Positions 24,162-32,988 of a stretch of 64,000 nt of DNA are shown piece by piece. Position 1 is the first letter of the stretch. Every line of letters starts with the position of its first letter. The notes beneath the pieces are model-generated. The model was not told the DNA's origin and made no database searches. It saw only the letters and a list, made by a program, of their open reading frames with translations. The position numbers and the translations under genes were made by a program. Source of the stretch: Dietzia alimentaria 72 (GTDB lineage: Bacteria; Actinomycetota; Actinomycetes; Mycobacteriales; Mycobacteriaceae); the NCBI RefSeq assembly GCF_000226215.1, contig NZ_AGFF01000012.1:1-64000 (forward strand). The letters are read 5' to 3'.

Positions 24162-25607
24162 ATGGCACGACAGAGCAGTCCCGCGGGGAGGTCATCAGTG
24201 CCCGCACTGGTCCTCGTCGGACTCGGCGCGTTTCTGATCACTATCGCACTCGCGCTCGTCTTCTTTGTGGTCCCGGCACAGAAGAAGACGCCGCTGGACA
24301 TCAACTCCACTACCGTCACGGAAACCGCGCAGGGCACGGTACTGGTCGGAAAGGCTCTCGCCGGCAACACGCCCACCGAGCTCAACGCCGACCGGCCGGA
24401 GTGCAGTGCCGGCGACGCCGGCTCTGCCGAAGGTGACGAGGCTGAAGGCGAAGCGGCTCAGGGCGAAGCGGCTGAGGGCGAAGCGGCTGAGGGCGCTGCC
24501 GAGGGCGACGAAGCCGAAGATGCTGCCGAGACCCCCGAGGCGGAGATCCCGGTGACCTGCTTCATCGACAACGACATCCCCATGTACTCGCAGCGTCGCG
24601 TGCAGGCCGTGGAGCCGTCGGACGGCGAGGTCATCACGATGCAGGCCGCTCAGTCCCTGCTGCGTGAGGACCTTGAGGGCGACGATGCTGCGGGCCTGAT
24701 CAACGCCACCATCGACCGCATCACGCTCGACCGCGTCACCGCCATGCCGGTCGATGAGCCCACCAGTACTCTCCAGGTGGTGTCCTCCGGGGACAAGGGG
24801 GACGAGACGGCTCCCACAGGCTTCGTCCGCAACGGTCTGCAGTACAAGTTCCCGTTCGACACCGAGCAGAAGAACTACGACTACTTCGACGCCAGCACCT
24901 TCACGACCAACCCGATCTCGTTCGTCGGCGAGACGACCGTCGGCGGTATGGACGCCTACGAGTTCAAGCAGGAGCTCGGCCCCATCGACATGTGGTCCTC
25001 GATCCGCGACCACTTCGCTGCGATCTCCGACGGCTACGACCCCGCCGTCGAATCCATCCTGGCCAGCTACCGCCGCGAGGGCATGACCGCCGGGCAGTGG
25101 GGACTCAAGGGGGATCCGAAGCGCGAGGTCGACATGCGTCGCTTCTACACCAACACGCGCACGGTGTGGGTCAACCCGGCAACCGGCCAGATCATCAACG
25201 GCAAGGAGGACATCTACCAGTTCTTCGCCGAGGACCAGGACGAAGCCGAGGCCTTCTTCAACGACAAGGCCCGCATGGAGGAGGAGAAGTCCGAGCCCAC
25301 CCGCACGGCCGTCCGCTTCCAGTCCGGTTGGAACGAGGAGACCCAGGACGGGACTCTCGCGGCCGCTCAGGACAGCTCTGACACGCTGAACACCTTCGGT
25401 CGCGTTGTACCGCTCGTGCTCGGTATCCTCGGTCTGCTGTCTCTGGTCGGAGGCCTCGTGCTGGGCCTGCGTGGCGGCGGCACACGCCGCGGAACCAGCG
25501 GAGTCGGACGTGCAGCTCCTCGAGCCGCAGGCGGGACGGCAGGAGCCGGGCCCGGAGCTGCCGGAGTCGATCGTGGTCCGGGCGGAGTGAACCCCTCCAG
25601 GGACTGA
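24162..25607 (+). CDS. DUF3068 (PF11271-type) envelope protein
   Basis: A 481-residue protein with an N-terminal membrane helix (residues 10-36), a large extracytoplasmic domain, and a second helix near 415-440 followed by a Gly/Arg/Ala-rich tail. The VVPAQKKTPLD motif after helix 1 and FPFDTEQKNYDYFD are DUF3068 hallmarks. Orthologues in Corynebacterineae have been reported to be needed for lipomannan maturation and LAM synthesis; some databases name the family porin PorA. An acidic repeat insertion (residues 84-125) interrupts the domain. ATG 24162 follows GGAGG. Confidence 0.86.
   Translation: MARQSSPAGRSSVPALVLVGLGAFLITIALALVFFVVPAQKKTPLDINSTTVTETAQGTVLVGKALAGNTPTELNADRPECSAGDAGSAEGDEAEGEAAQGEAAEGEAAEGAAEGDEAEDAAETPEAEIPVTCFIDNDIPMYSQRRVQAVEPSDGEVITMQAAQSLLREDLEGDDAAGLINATIDRITLDRVTAMPVDEPTSTLQVVSSGDKGDETAPTGFVRNGLQYKFPFDTEQKNYDYFDASTFTTNPISFVGETTVGGMDAYEFKQELGPIDMWSSIRDHFAAISDGYDPAVESILASYRREGMTAGQWGLKGDPKREVDMRRFYTNTRTVWVNPATGQIINGKEDIYQFFAEDQDEAEAFFNDKARMEEEKSEPTRTAVRFQSGWNEETQDGTLAAAQDSSDTLNTFGRVVPLVLGILGLLSLVGGLVLGLRGGGTRRGTSGVGRAAPRAAGGTAGAGPGAAGVDRGPGGVNPSRD
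24447..24491 (+). repeat. In-frame 15-bp tandem repeat in the DUF3068 gene
   Basis: Three copies of GGCGAAGCGGCTGAG (one variant base) encode GEAAE units, flanked by related GDEAE and GAAEG units. The array forms an acidic low-complexity loop, probably variable in copy number. Confidence 0.85.
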
Positions 25608-25644
25608 GTGATCCCCAGACCCCGGCCCCGTCGACGCGACCGAG

Positions 25645-25695
25645 AACGTCCTGCACATCACGCCCACGCGGCGGATGCGCAGGACGTTTTCTTTT
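25645..25695 (+). terminator. Rho-independent terminator after DUF3068
   Basis: Perfect 10-bp arms AACGTCCTGC and GCAGGACGTT enclose a 24-nt loop and run into TTTTCTTTT. Confidence 0.9.
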
Positions 25696-26036
25696 GCCGG
25701 TGCGCATCGTCCCTCTGGCTGCTCTGCGCGCCATGCACCGCGCCTGAAATGTGCCGCCGCCGCGCTGGACCCATTCCGCGAAGTCCCTCGCCCCTACGCG
25801 ACACCTATCCGATCGCGTCACACCTAAGGGGCCCCATGGGTGCAGCGGAATTCGATGGGTCTCGCGGGGCGATGGGGCAGTCGGGGCAGGATTCGGCTCG
25901 AGCGGGCCGCAGCTGCGGGTGCGGATGCGTGCGCTGGAGCTGTGGGTGCGGATGCGTGCGCTGGAGCTGCGGGTGCGGATGCGTGTGCTGGAGCGAGCGC
26001 AGGGGTGCTGCGGTCCAGCGCGACGCGGGTGCGTCC
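25696..26036. other. Gene-free stretch with a minisatellite
   Basis: About 340 bp between the DUF3068 terminator and the convergent flippase gene. Long open frames cross it on both strands, but they lack ribosome binding sites and family resemblance. It contains the 27-bp repeat array described separately. Confidence 0.6.
25911..25991. repeat. 27-bp tandem repeat, three copies
   Basis: Units at 25911-25937, 25938-25964 and 25965-25991 start AGCTGCGGGTGCGGATGCGT and differ by one base each. If translated on the plus strand they would give Ala/Gly/Asp/Cys nonapeptides, but no gene is supported. Confidence 0.9.
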
Positions 26037-27302
26037 TTAGGCGGGGCGGGTCCGGAGTGCCCGCCACCCGGCGACGCTCGTGGTGAGCAAGACCACAGCA
26101 AGGGTCCCGCCCAGCACCGCCGGAACCTCACGGGGGACAGCCCACACGACCACCGCCGTGAGCAGCAGCCCGCACCAGGCGATCCCGGCCTCCACGGTTC
26201 GGTCCGTGGCGATAGTGGCGAGGAGGAACGCCTGGAGGACACTCAACGTCACGCCGAGAGCCGCGAAAGCCCACAAAAGCCCCGCGACCGGCGCATACGC
26301 GTCGCCGACGATCATCGGCACCAGCGGGGCCGCCACCGCGACACCGACCACCATCACCGCGCCGATGCCCAACAGGACGCCGACTGCGGAGCGGACGGCG
26401 CCACGATGTCCGGCCGGGTCCGCCATCCGTGGGTACAGCACTGTCCCGACGGCCTGCGGCAGCCAAAACGCAGCCTTGGCGGCGACCGCCCCCAATGCAT
26501 ATCTGCCGGCGTCCTCGGGCGAGAGAATTGCGCGGGCGAGGAGCAGATCGACCGAGGTCAGGGCCATCATCACCAACTGGACCTGCCCGGCGGCGAGCAC
26601 AGCCGCGACACCGGGTGAGGCCAATGACGTCCCGCCGGCGGGGGAGGGGTCTGGCGTCGTCGTCACCGTTGTCGCCGTCGTGGCCGGGAGCTGGTGCCGG
26701 TTCCCCGACCGCACGATCCGTGCGGCGATCATCCAGGCCACCGCGACGCCCACAGCCCCGGCGGCCAACGCGAACCCCACACCACCGCCCGCGGCGAGCA
26801 CGGCCACAGCCGGGACGACCTTGCCCGCGCCCGCAGCGGCCAACACCACTCCGAGCCCGCGAAACCGCTCGCTTCCCTGGAGTAGCCCCTGCTCGGTGGC
26901 CAGCAGACACAAGAACGGACCGGGAGCCAGGGCCGCGGCGGTCGCGAACACAGGGGTGTCGAGCAGGAGTGACACCGGCACCACGGCCGCGGCCGCCAGC
27001 AGGGCGACCAGAAGGGCGACCCGGCGACCGAGCGCCCGCGACACCTCGGGCGGCACCCCGCGCACGTGCTCACGGGCCACCACGGCCTGCAGGGCCAACG
27101 ACGGCACCGCTACCAGCAATTGCGCCGAGAGCAAGGCCGCAAAAGCGCCGTAGCCCTCCGGCCCGAGCCACCGGGACGCGGGCAGATGTAGCAGGTAGGC
27201 GGCGATATTGGCGAGCATCGAGCCCGCCGTCACCGCGCCCGCGCCCGTCAGGAAGCGCCTGGTGGCGGAGTCCGGTGTCGCCTCACGCGCCTGATCGTCC
27301 AC
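26037..27302 (-). CDS. Polysaccharide/lipid-linked oligosaccharide flippase-like protein (MOP superfamily)
   Basis: A 421-residue protein with 12 or more membrane helices in the pattern of Wzx/MATE-like flippases. The N-terminal TGAGAVTAGSMLANIAAYLLHLPASRWLGPEGYGAF is the usual first-helix-pair motif of the family, with GxYG at its end. It probably moves a polyprenyl-linked glycan or glycolipid across the membrane. It lies between the DUF3068 and GT-C genes, where the remembered M. tuberculosis order (Rv0227c-Rv0226c) has no such gene. GTG start at 27302; divergent from the GT-C gene. Confidence 0.78.
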   Translation of the reverse strand: MDDQAREATPDSATRRFLTGAGAVTAGSMLANIAAYLLHLPASRWLGPEGYGAFAALLSAQLLVAVPSLALQAVVAREHVRGVPPEVSRALGRRVALLVALLAAAAVVPVSLLLDTPVFATAAALAPGPFLCLLATEQGLLQGSERFRGLGVVLAAAGAGKVVPAVAVLAAGGGVGFALAAGAVGVAVAWMIAARIVRSGNRHQLPATTATTVTTTPDPSPAGGTSLASPGVAAVLAAGQVQLVMMALTSVDLLLARAILSPEDAGRYALGAVAAKAAFWLPQAVGTVLYPRMADPAGHRGAVRSAVGVLLGIGAVMVVGVAVAAPLVPMIVGDAYAPVAGLLWAFAALGVTLSVLQAFLLATIATDRTVEAGIAWCGLLLTAVVVWAVPREVPAVLGGTLAVVLLTTSVAGWRALRTRPA

Positions 27303-27383
27303 ACGGTGATCGTAGGGGCCGCGTCGGCAGGTGCCGGCTGCGCGGTCGCGGGTGGGGTGTGGTGGACGTGGTGGAATGTGCGC

Positions 27384-29363
27384 ATGTCAGCCTCCACCAC
27401 CGGGACCCGTCGCGCGTCGGCTGATGCTGGTGCCGGGGCGGTCGGCGGTACTGGACGGGCAGTCGCTGTGGACGCGGCGATCGGACTGCTGGTCACTGCG
27501 CTGTTGCTCTCGGGGCTCGCGCGGCCGGGGTTCCCGCTGCTGCGCGACTGGGTGGCCACTCCCACGCCGCCGCTGTCGGATGCCGCGCTCGGGCTGGGGG
27601 AGTCGGCTGCCCGCGCGGTCCCGCAGGACGTGGCGATGGCCTGGGCGACCCGTGCGCTCGACGCGGCGGGCCTGCCGGTGTGGCCGTTGACAGGCCTGCT
27701 CACGGCGGTGTTCTGCGTGTGGTTGGCGGTGGCGGCGGGGGCTCTGGTGCGTGTGACGTCGCGTGCTGAGGTGTGGCTGCGGCTGCCGGCGGTCGTGGGC
27801 GCGGTGTGGAATCCGTTCGTGGTGGAGCGACTGCTGCAGGGGCACTGGTCCCTCCTGGCCGGGGTCGCGGCCGTGATGACGATGCCGGTGTTGCTCGCCT
27901 CCCCGCCCGCGCCCGACACGACGACCGCCGCCACCACTGCCACCGCCGCGCCGAGTGCAACCGTCCCGCGCCTCGGCGGCGCCCGCATAGCCGCCGCCTG
28001 CGCTGCCCTGGCAGCGGCCGGGCTGACCCCCACCGGGTGGCTACTGGCGGTGATCGCGGCGGCGGCGTCGCTGCTGGCGGCGGGTGCGCGACGAGCCAGA
28101 GCAGCCGCGATGATCGCCGTAACGGCCCTGCTCACCGCCTTGCCGTGGGTGCTCGCGACCGTGCTCTCGGGGGCGGGCAGCGTTGCAGGCAGGGCGTCAG
28201 GCGAGACATCGGGCGCAGCCGCGGCGGGCTCGGCCGTGACCGGGGTGGCGGCGTTCGCGGCCCGCGCCGAGCCGGGCATCGGAACCCTCGGCTCGGTGGT
28301 GTCGCTCGGCGGGATCTGGAACTCGGAGGCCGTCCCGCCGTCGCGAGCGACCCTGTGGACGATCGCGGCGCTGGTGCTATTGCTGCTGGTGTGGGCGGTC
28401 GCGACGCCTGGGCTGTGGCGAGCGCGACGCCAGCCGGCCGTGAAGGCGACGGTCCCGGTCGCCGTGGCCACGTGGTTGCTCATCGGTGCGGCCGCGACGG
28501 GCCCGGGAATCGCTGTGCTCGACGCTCTGGTCACGGCCTCACCGGGGGCGGGATTGCTGCGGGACACACAGAAGTTCGTGGCGTTGGCGTTGCCCGCGAC
28601 GGTGGTGGCGTTGGCGCTGGCGACCCGCGCACTCGCTCGATTCCTGCGGCCGGCGGGGGCGGGCCTGCTGATCACTGCGGTGGCCGTGGCGTCCGTGCCC
28701 GATGCCCCCGTGGCCCTGTGGTCGCAACTGCGCCCGGTGACCTACGGGCCGGGGTGGGCTGCCGTCGCACAGATCGTGGACGGTCAGCCGGGTGACCTAC
28801 TCGTCCTGCCCGCGGGGTCGTTCCGCTCGACGCCGCTGTGGGCAGGCGGTGCCGCGGTGCTCGACCCTGCTCCGCGACTGCTCGGCACCCGAGTGCTGGT
28901 CGCCGGCGATCTGGTGGTGAGCGGCAGGGCGGTCTCTGGCGAGGGTGGCCGGGCGCGCCGGGCGACCGAGGCACTCCTGCGCGGCGACGCCCCCGACGTC
29001 CTCACCGACCTGGGCGTGCGGTGGGTGCTCGACGAGCGCACGTCCGCAGGGCCGCGGGGGGAGTCGGCGCGGACCCTGTCGGGGACCCCGGACGCCCGGG
29101 AACGCCTAGAAAGCCCGGAAAGCCCGGAAACCACGCCAACCACAGCGACCACGACGACCACGACGACGACGAGGTTCGCCGACTCCGAACTGGTCCTTTA
29201 CGAGCTGGCCCCGCAGACTGGTCACGGTGCGCCACCCGCGGCGACGTCGGCGGCTCGCGGGGTCGTGCTGGCCGCGCACGCACTCTGGCTACTGCTGCTC
29301 GGGGCAACTGTGGCGTTCGCGCTGGTCAGGAGCCGCCGATCCCCCCGCCGATCACGCCGCTGA
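27384..29363 (+). CDS. GT-C-like multi-pass membrane protein (Rv0226c-like)
   Basis: A 659-residue membrane protein with about 10-12 helices and a soluble segment near residues 450-600, ending in a last helix before a short basic tail. AVWNPFVVERLLQGHWSLLAG resembles the glycan-transferase loop of actinobacterial GT-C-like proteins, and GLLRDTQKFVALALP is another family-type motif. By position and strand it matches Rv0226c (from memory). A polyprenyl-linked sugar transferase in LM/LAM assembly is inferred. The start is ATG 27384 with GGTGGA upstream; a GTG at 27306 would leave only 3 bp to the divergent flippase. Confidence 0.72.
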   Translation: MSASTTGTRRASADAGAGAVGGTGRAVAVDAAIGLLVTALLLSGLARPGFPLLRDWVATPTPPLSDAALGLGESAARAVPQDVAMAWATRALDAAGLPVWPLTGLLTAVFCVWLAVAAGALVRVTSRAEVWLRLPAVVGAVWNPFVVERLLQGHWSLLAGVAAVMTMPVLLASPPAPDTTTAATTATAAPSATVPRLGGARIAAACAALAAAGLTPTGWLLAVIAAAASLLAAGARRARAAAMIAVTALLTALPWVLATVLSGAGSVAGRASGETSGAAAAGSAVTGVAAFAARAEPGIGTLGSVVSLGGIWNSEAVPPSRATLWTIAALVLLLLVWAVATPGLWRARRQPAVKATVPVAVATWLLIGAAATGPGIAVLDALVTASPGAGLLRDTQKFVALALPATVVALALATRALARFLRPAGAGLLITAVAVASVPDAPVALWSQLRPVTYGPGWAAVAQIVDGQPGDLLVLPAGSFRSTPLWAGGAAVLDPAPRLLGTRVLVAGDLVVSGRAVSGEGGRARRATEALLRGDAPDVLTDLGVRWVLDERTSAGPRGESARTLSGTPDARERLESPESPETTPTTATTTTTTTTRFADSELVLYELAPQTGHGAPPAATSAARGVVLAAHALWLLLLGATVAFALVRSRRSPRRSRR

Positions 29364-30531
29364 CCCTGCGCCCCTCGGACACCGCGGTGAGCACTTCCGC
29401 CATCGCGGATCCGGTGGCGGGCCACGACATCCCGGCGGCCTTGCGACGGGCCGCCTCGCCCATGCGGTCGCGGAGACCGGGGTCGGCGAGTAGGCGTCGC
29501 GTGGCGACCGTCATGGCCGCGACATCGTCTACGAGGAGGCCGGTCTCGCCGTCGTCGACGGAGTCCCGCAGTCCCGCGGCGTGGTGGTAACCGATCGTGG
29601 GCACACCGTGCTGCGCGGCTTCGGACACCGCCAGCCCCCAGCCCTCCTTGCGCGAGGGCATGAGGTGCACAGTGGCGCCGGCGAGGAGGCGGTGTTTGGT
29701 GGCTTCGTCGACGTGCCCGTGGAACACCGCACCGTCGGTGGTGGGAGCAACAACGTCGCCGATGAGTCCTCGCGACGTGGCGTGCGCACGAAGTTTGTCG
29801 GACCACCAGCCGCTGCCGATCACATCCAGCACCAGCCCTGGATGCTCGGTGCGCAGCGCGGCCACCACGTCGAGCGCGTCCTCCACGTGCTTGTGCGGCA
29901 CGAGTCGCGAGAGCACCACCAGGCGCGGGCCGTCGGAGCGCGTACCCGGCCCGCCCGGGGTTATCCCGGCGGGCAGGGGATCGAGTCCGTTACGCACCAC
30001 CGCGATGCGGCCGCGGTCCACTCCCAGCTCGACGAGCTCGTCCGCGGACGGCAGCGACACCGTCACGTACTGACTGCGCACGTGCACGCGCGGTGCCAAC
30101 CACGACTCGACCCACCAGCCGATCCGCGCCACCAGCCATCCGGCGACCGGCCACTGCTCGCGGTGGATGTGGTGGACCAGCACGACCACCGGAGCGGTGG
30201 TGGCCAGGCGGGAGAAGAAGGGCACGCCGTTCTGGGTGTCGACGACGACGTCGGGCCGCCGCAGAACGCCGAGCGGTCCCAGCCCGAGCCTCCCGAGCAG
30301 CATTGCGGCCTGAGCCCGGGGATACACGGTGAACCGGCCGCCGGCCCGGCTGAACCTGACGCCGGCCTCGCTCCTTGATGAGCGGGCCGCGCCGCGTGAT
30401 CGGGAGGTGCGAAAGACGACGGTGTGCCCGGCCGAGGCGAGACCGTCGGCGACGTGCTCCAGATAACGTTCGCTGCCGCCGCCCTGGGGATGGGTGCTGT
30501 CTCGCCAGCACAGCAGCAGGATTCGAGCCAC
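29326..30531 (-). CDS. GT4 family glycosyltransferase (Rv0225-like)
   Basis: A 401-residue GT-B fold enzyme. The N-terminal WRDSTHPQGGGSERYLEHVADGL motif binds the acceptor side; LVVLSRLVPHKHVEDALDV opens the donor domain; SRKEGWGLAVSEAAQHGVPTIGY holds the E-x7-E nucleotide-sugar motif. It is a retaining transferase of envelope glycans; sugar and linkage are unknown. Frames upstream of the GTG at 30531 run antisense into the methyltransferase and are rejected; TACAGT lies 6 nt before the GTG. Its 3' end overlaps the GT-C gene by 38 nt. Confidence 0.85.
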   Translation of the reverse strand: MARILLLCWRDSTHPQGGGSERYLEHVADGLASAGHTVVFRTSRSRGAARSSRSEAGVRFSRAGGRFTVYPRAQAAMLLGRLGLGPLGVLRRPDVVVDTQNGVPFFSRLATTAPVVVLVHHIHREQWPVAGWLVARIGWWVESWLAPRVHVRSQYVTVSLPSADELVELGVDRGRIAVVRNGLDPLPAGITPGGPGTRSDGPRLVVLSRLVPHKHVEDALDVVAALRTEHPGLVLDVIGSGWWSDKLRAHATSRGLIGDVVAPTTDGAVFHGHVDEATKHRLLAGATVHLMPSRKEGWGLAVSEAAQHGVPTIGYHHAAGLRDSVDDGETGLLVDDVAAMTVATRRLLADPGLRDRMGEAARRKAAGMSWPATGSAMAEVLTAVSEGRRVSGVIGGGIGGS

Positions 30532-30585
30532 GCGGACACTGTACGCAGCGGCGGGCCGCATCCGCTCGCCGGTATCGTCACCGCT

Positions 30586-31398
30586 GTGATCACTGACGCC
30601 GTCCACCGCTCGGGTGCTCTGAGGTCGGTGGCCCGCCGCGCCACCCTCGGGCGATCGTTGGGGCTGCTGCGCTCGTTCCCACAGGAGCAGTCCGACCCGG
30701 ATGTCTTCTACTCCGGACTCGCCCGCGACACCGTGGAACTGGTAGCCGATCTGTGGGAGCAGGCCGGGGACGGTCCCGGTGTTCCTGCGTCCCCGGTCGG
30801 CAGGCTGCCGGGGCTGACCGTGCTCGATGTGGGCGGCGGGCCCGGCTACTTCTCCGACGCCTACGCCGCCGAGGGCGCCCGCTACGTGTCGGTGGAGCCG
30901 GACGTGGGGGAGATGGCGGCAGCCGGACTGAGTCAGGCGGGCTCGATCCGAGGTAGCGGGATGGCGCTGCCCGTCCGGTCCGACTCGGTCGACGTCTGTA
31001 TCTCCTCCAATGTCGCCGAACATGTCCCCGAGCCCTGGACGATGGCCGAGGAGATGTGCAGGGTGACGCGACCGGGCGGTCTCGTCGTCGTCTCCTACAC
31101 CCTCTGGTACGGACCGTTCGGCGGCCACGAGATGGGCCTGACCCACTACCTCGGCGGGGAACGTGCGCGACGCATCTACGAGCGGCGCCACGGGCACCCA
31201 CCCAAGAACTATTACGGCGAGTCCCTGTTCGAGGTGGGCTGTGCCGAGGGGCTGGAGTGGGCGCGCGACACGGACTCCGCGGACCTGCTCGGGGCGTTCC
31301 CGCGCTATCACCCGCGGTGGGCGTGGTGGCTCGTGCGGGTGCCGGGAATGCGCGAGGTACTGGTGTCGAACCTGGTGCTGGTCCTGCGGGCGCGCTGA
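30586..31398 (+). CDS. Class I SAM-dependent methyltransferase (Rv0224c-like)
   Basis: A 270-residue methyltransferase. LTVLDVGGGPGYFSDAYAAEG is motif I for SAM binding, VSVEPD the acidic motif II, and SDSVDVCISSNVAEHVPEPW the central motif. The C-terminal HPPKNYYGESLFEVG and WAWWLVRVPGMREVLVSNL segments suggest a membrane-surface enzyme for a glycolipid. The divergent GT4 neighbour and shared promoter region imply a common pathway. GTG start at 30586, 7 nt after TATCGT, without a Shine-Dalgarno. Confidence 0.83.
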   Translation: MITDAVHRSGALRSVARRATLGRSLGLLRSFPQEQSDPDVFYSGLARDTVELVADLWEQAGDGPGVPASPVGRLPGLTVLDVGGGPGYFSDAYAAEGARYVSVEPDVGEMAAAGLSQAGSIRGSGMALPVRSDSVDVCISSNVAEHVPEPWTMAEEMCRVTRPGGLVVVSYTLWYGPFGGHEMGLTHYLGGERARRIYERRHGHPPKNYYGESLFEVGCAEGLEWARDTDSADLLGAFPRYHPRWAWWLVRVPGMREVLVSNLVLVLRAR

Positions 31399-31435
31399 GC
31401 AATCACAAGACACCTCCTGGGGTCTGGGACTCGTT

Positions 31436-31459
31436 TACAGTGAGCTGTAACACGTTCTT
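31436..31459 (+). promoter_or_regulatory. Promoter with KstR-like box ahead of aldehyde dehydrogenase
   Basis: TACAGT at 31436-31441 could be the -10. TGTAACACGTTCTT at 31446-31459 matches the KstR-type pattern TNNAACNNGTTNNA except for the last base. The site would cover the transcription start, where a repressor blocks initiation. Confidence 0.5.
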
Positions 31460-31482
31460 GTTTCCCATTCGCGGAGGTCCCT

Positions 31483-32955
31483 GTGGTCGTCGTCCATGAC
31501 AAGCTCTTCTCCGGCTCACGCTGGACCGATCCGATCACCACCGGCGTCCTCGAGGTCACCTCTCCTGCGACCAACGCCGTGGTCGGCCGGGTCGCGGAAA
31601 CCACCATCGAGGACCTGGACGAGATGGTCAGCCAGGCCCGGGACTCCTTCGAGTCCGGCGTCTGGCGCACCACCCCGCCCGCCGACCGCGGTGCGCTGAT
31701 CGGTCGCGTGGCCGACATGCTCGAAGAGCGTCAGGCCGAGATCTGCCAGATCCTGTCCGACGAGATGGGCACGCCCCCGTCGACCGCCGCGATGATCCAG
31801 GTGACCCCCTCGCTCGGGGTGCTGCGCTACTACGCCGGGCTTGCCGCAAGTTTCCCTTGGTCAGAGGTCCGTCAGGGCGAGTACGGCTCGTCCGTCGTCA
31901 CCCGCCAGCCCGTGGGAGTGGTAGCAGCCATCACCGCATGGAACGTCCCCCTGTACCTCAACGCCGCCAAGCTGGGACCGGCACTGCTGTCCGGCAGTTC
32001 GGTGGTGCTCAAGCCGTCGTCCGCCACCCCGCTCTCCGCGCTGTGGCTGGCGGATCTGTTCCGCGAGGCGGGCCTGCCCGAGGGTGTGCTGTCCGTGGTG
32101 ACGGGCCCGAGCTCCGTCGGCGACCACCTCGTCTCGCACCCCCAGATCGACAAGATCTCCTTCACCGGATCCACCGGCGTCGGTAAGCACATCGCCAAGA
32201 TCGCGGCCGAGAACCTGACCCGCTGCTCGCTGGAACTCGGCGGTAAGAGCGCCGCGATCGTCCTCGAGGACGCCGACCTCTCCACCGCCGGCGGCACGAT
32301 GGTCTTCTCGGCGCTCATGAACTCGGGCCAGGCCTGCATCTCACAGAACCGCATCCTCGCGCCGCGCTCCCGCTACGACGAGGTGGTCCGGGCGCTCGTC
32401 GACAACGTCTCGCTCATGCCCGTCGGCGACCCCGCAGATGAGGGCACCGTGTTTGGCCCGCTCGCCAACCACAAGCAGCAGGCCAGCGTCGCGGGGTACA
32501 TCCGCAAGGGTGTCGAGGAGGGCGCCACCATCGCCTATGGCGGGGGCAAGGTCGAAGGGCTGCCCGCGGAGGTCGCCGAGGGCGCGTTCGTGCACCCGAC
32601 GGTGTTCCGGGACGTCGACAACTCCATGACCATCGCCCAGGAGGAGATCTTCGGGCCGGTCATCCAGGTGATCCCCTACGACACCGTCGACGAGGCCGTG
32701 CAGATCGCCAACGACTCAGAATTCGGACTCGCCGGCGCGGTCTACTCGCAGGACCCGGACGCCGCTCTCGCCGTGGCCAAGCGGGTCCGCACCGGCACCA
32801 TGGGTATCAACTGGTACGCCTTCGACCCCACGGCCCCGTTCGGCGGGTTCAAGAACTCAGGGCTAGGTCGCGAGAACGGACCCGAGGGGCTCGAGGCGTA
32901 CTGCGAACTGCAGAGCGTGCTCATGCCGTTCGGCTGGGAGCCCGCGCAGGGCTGA
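31483..32955 (+). CDS. NAD(P)-dependent aldehyde dehydrogenase (Rv0223c-like)
   Basis: A 490-residue ALDH superfamily enzyme oxidising an aldehyde to its acid. AITAWNVPLYLNAAKLGPAL is the cofactor-binding region, FTGSTGVGK the Rossmann loop, LELGGKS gives the general base Glu251, and NSGQACISQ the nucleophile Cys285. All key residues are intact. The GTG start has GGAGG 6 nt upstream. It follows the methyltransferase by 84 nt with its own promoter and a KstR-like box, hinting at steroid or lipid catabolism. Confidence 0.9.
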   Translation: MVVVHDKLFSGSRWTDPITTGVLEVTSPATNAVVGRVAETTIEDLDEMVSQARDSFESGVWRTTPPADRGALIGRVADMLEERQAEICQILSDEMGTPPSTAAMIQVTPSLGVLRYYAGLAASFPWSEVRQGEYGSSVVTRQPVGVVAAITAWNVPLYLNAAKLGPALLSGSSVVLKPSSATPLSALWLADLFREAGLPEGVLSVVTGPSSVGDHLVSHPQIDKISFTGSTGVGKHIAKIAAENLTRCSLELGGKSAAIVLEDADLSTAGGTMVFSALMNSGQACISQNRILAPRSRYDEVVRALVDNVSLMPVGDPADEGTVFGPLANHKQQASVAGYIRKGVEEGATIAYGGGKVEGLPAEVAEGAFVHPTVFRDVDNSMTIAQEEIFGPVIQVIPYDTVDEAVQIANDSEFGLAGAVYSQDPDAALAVAKRVRTGTMGINWYAFDPTAPFGGFKNSGLGRENGPEGLEAYCELQSVLMPFGWEPAQG

Positions 32956-32961
32956 GCGCTG

Positions 32962-32987
32962 GGCGGCGGCCGGTGTCGGACGCCGCC
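32962..32987. terminator. Hairpin between convergent genes
   Basis: Arms GGCGGCG and CGCCGCC with a 12-nt loop lie between the aldehyde dehydrogenase stop and the response regulator stop; no T tract. Confidence 0.4.
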
Positions 32988-32988
32988 G

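Noticed and set aside
24195-25667. 490-residue minus-strand frame opposite the DUF3068 gene
   Set aside because: No signal, domain or ribosome binding site; the plus-strand gene has clear DUF3068 motifs.
25805-26242. Minus-strand frame with His-Pro-His-Pro repeats
   Set aside because: Translation of the 27-bp minisatellite; it runs antisense to nothing useful upstream and overlaps the flippase 3' end in another frame.
30532-31413. 294-codon upstream extension of the GT4 glycosyltransferase
   Set aside because: Antisense to the methyltransferase gene; the GTG at 30531 begins the GT-B fold and follows a TACAGT hexamer.
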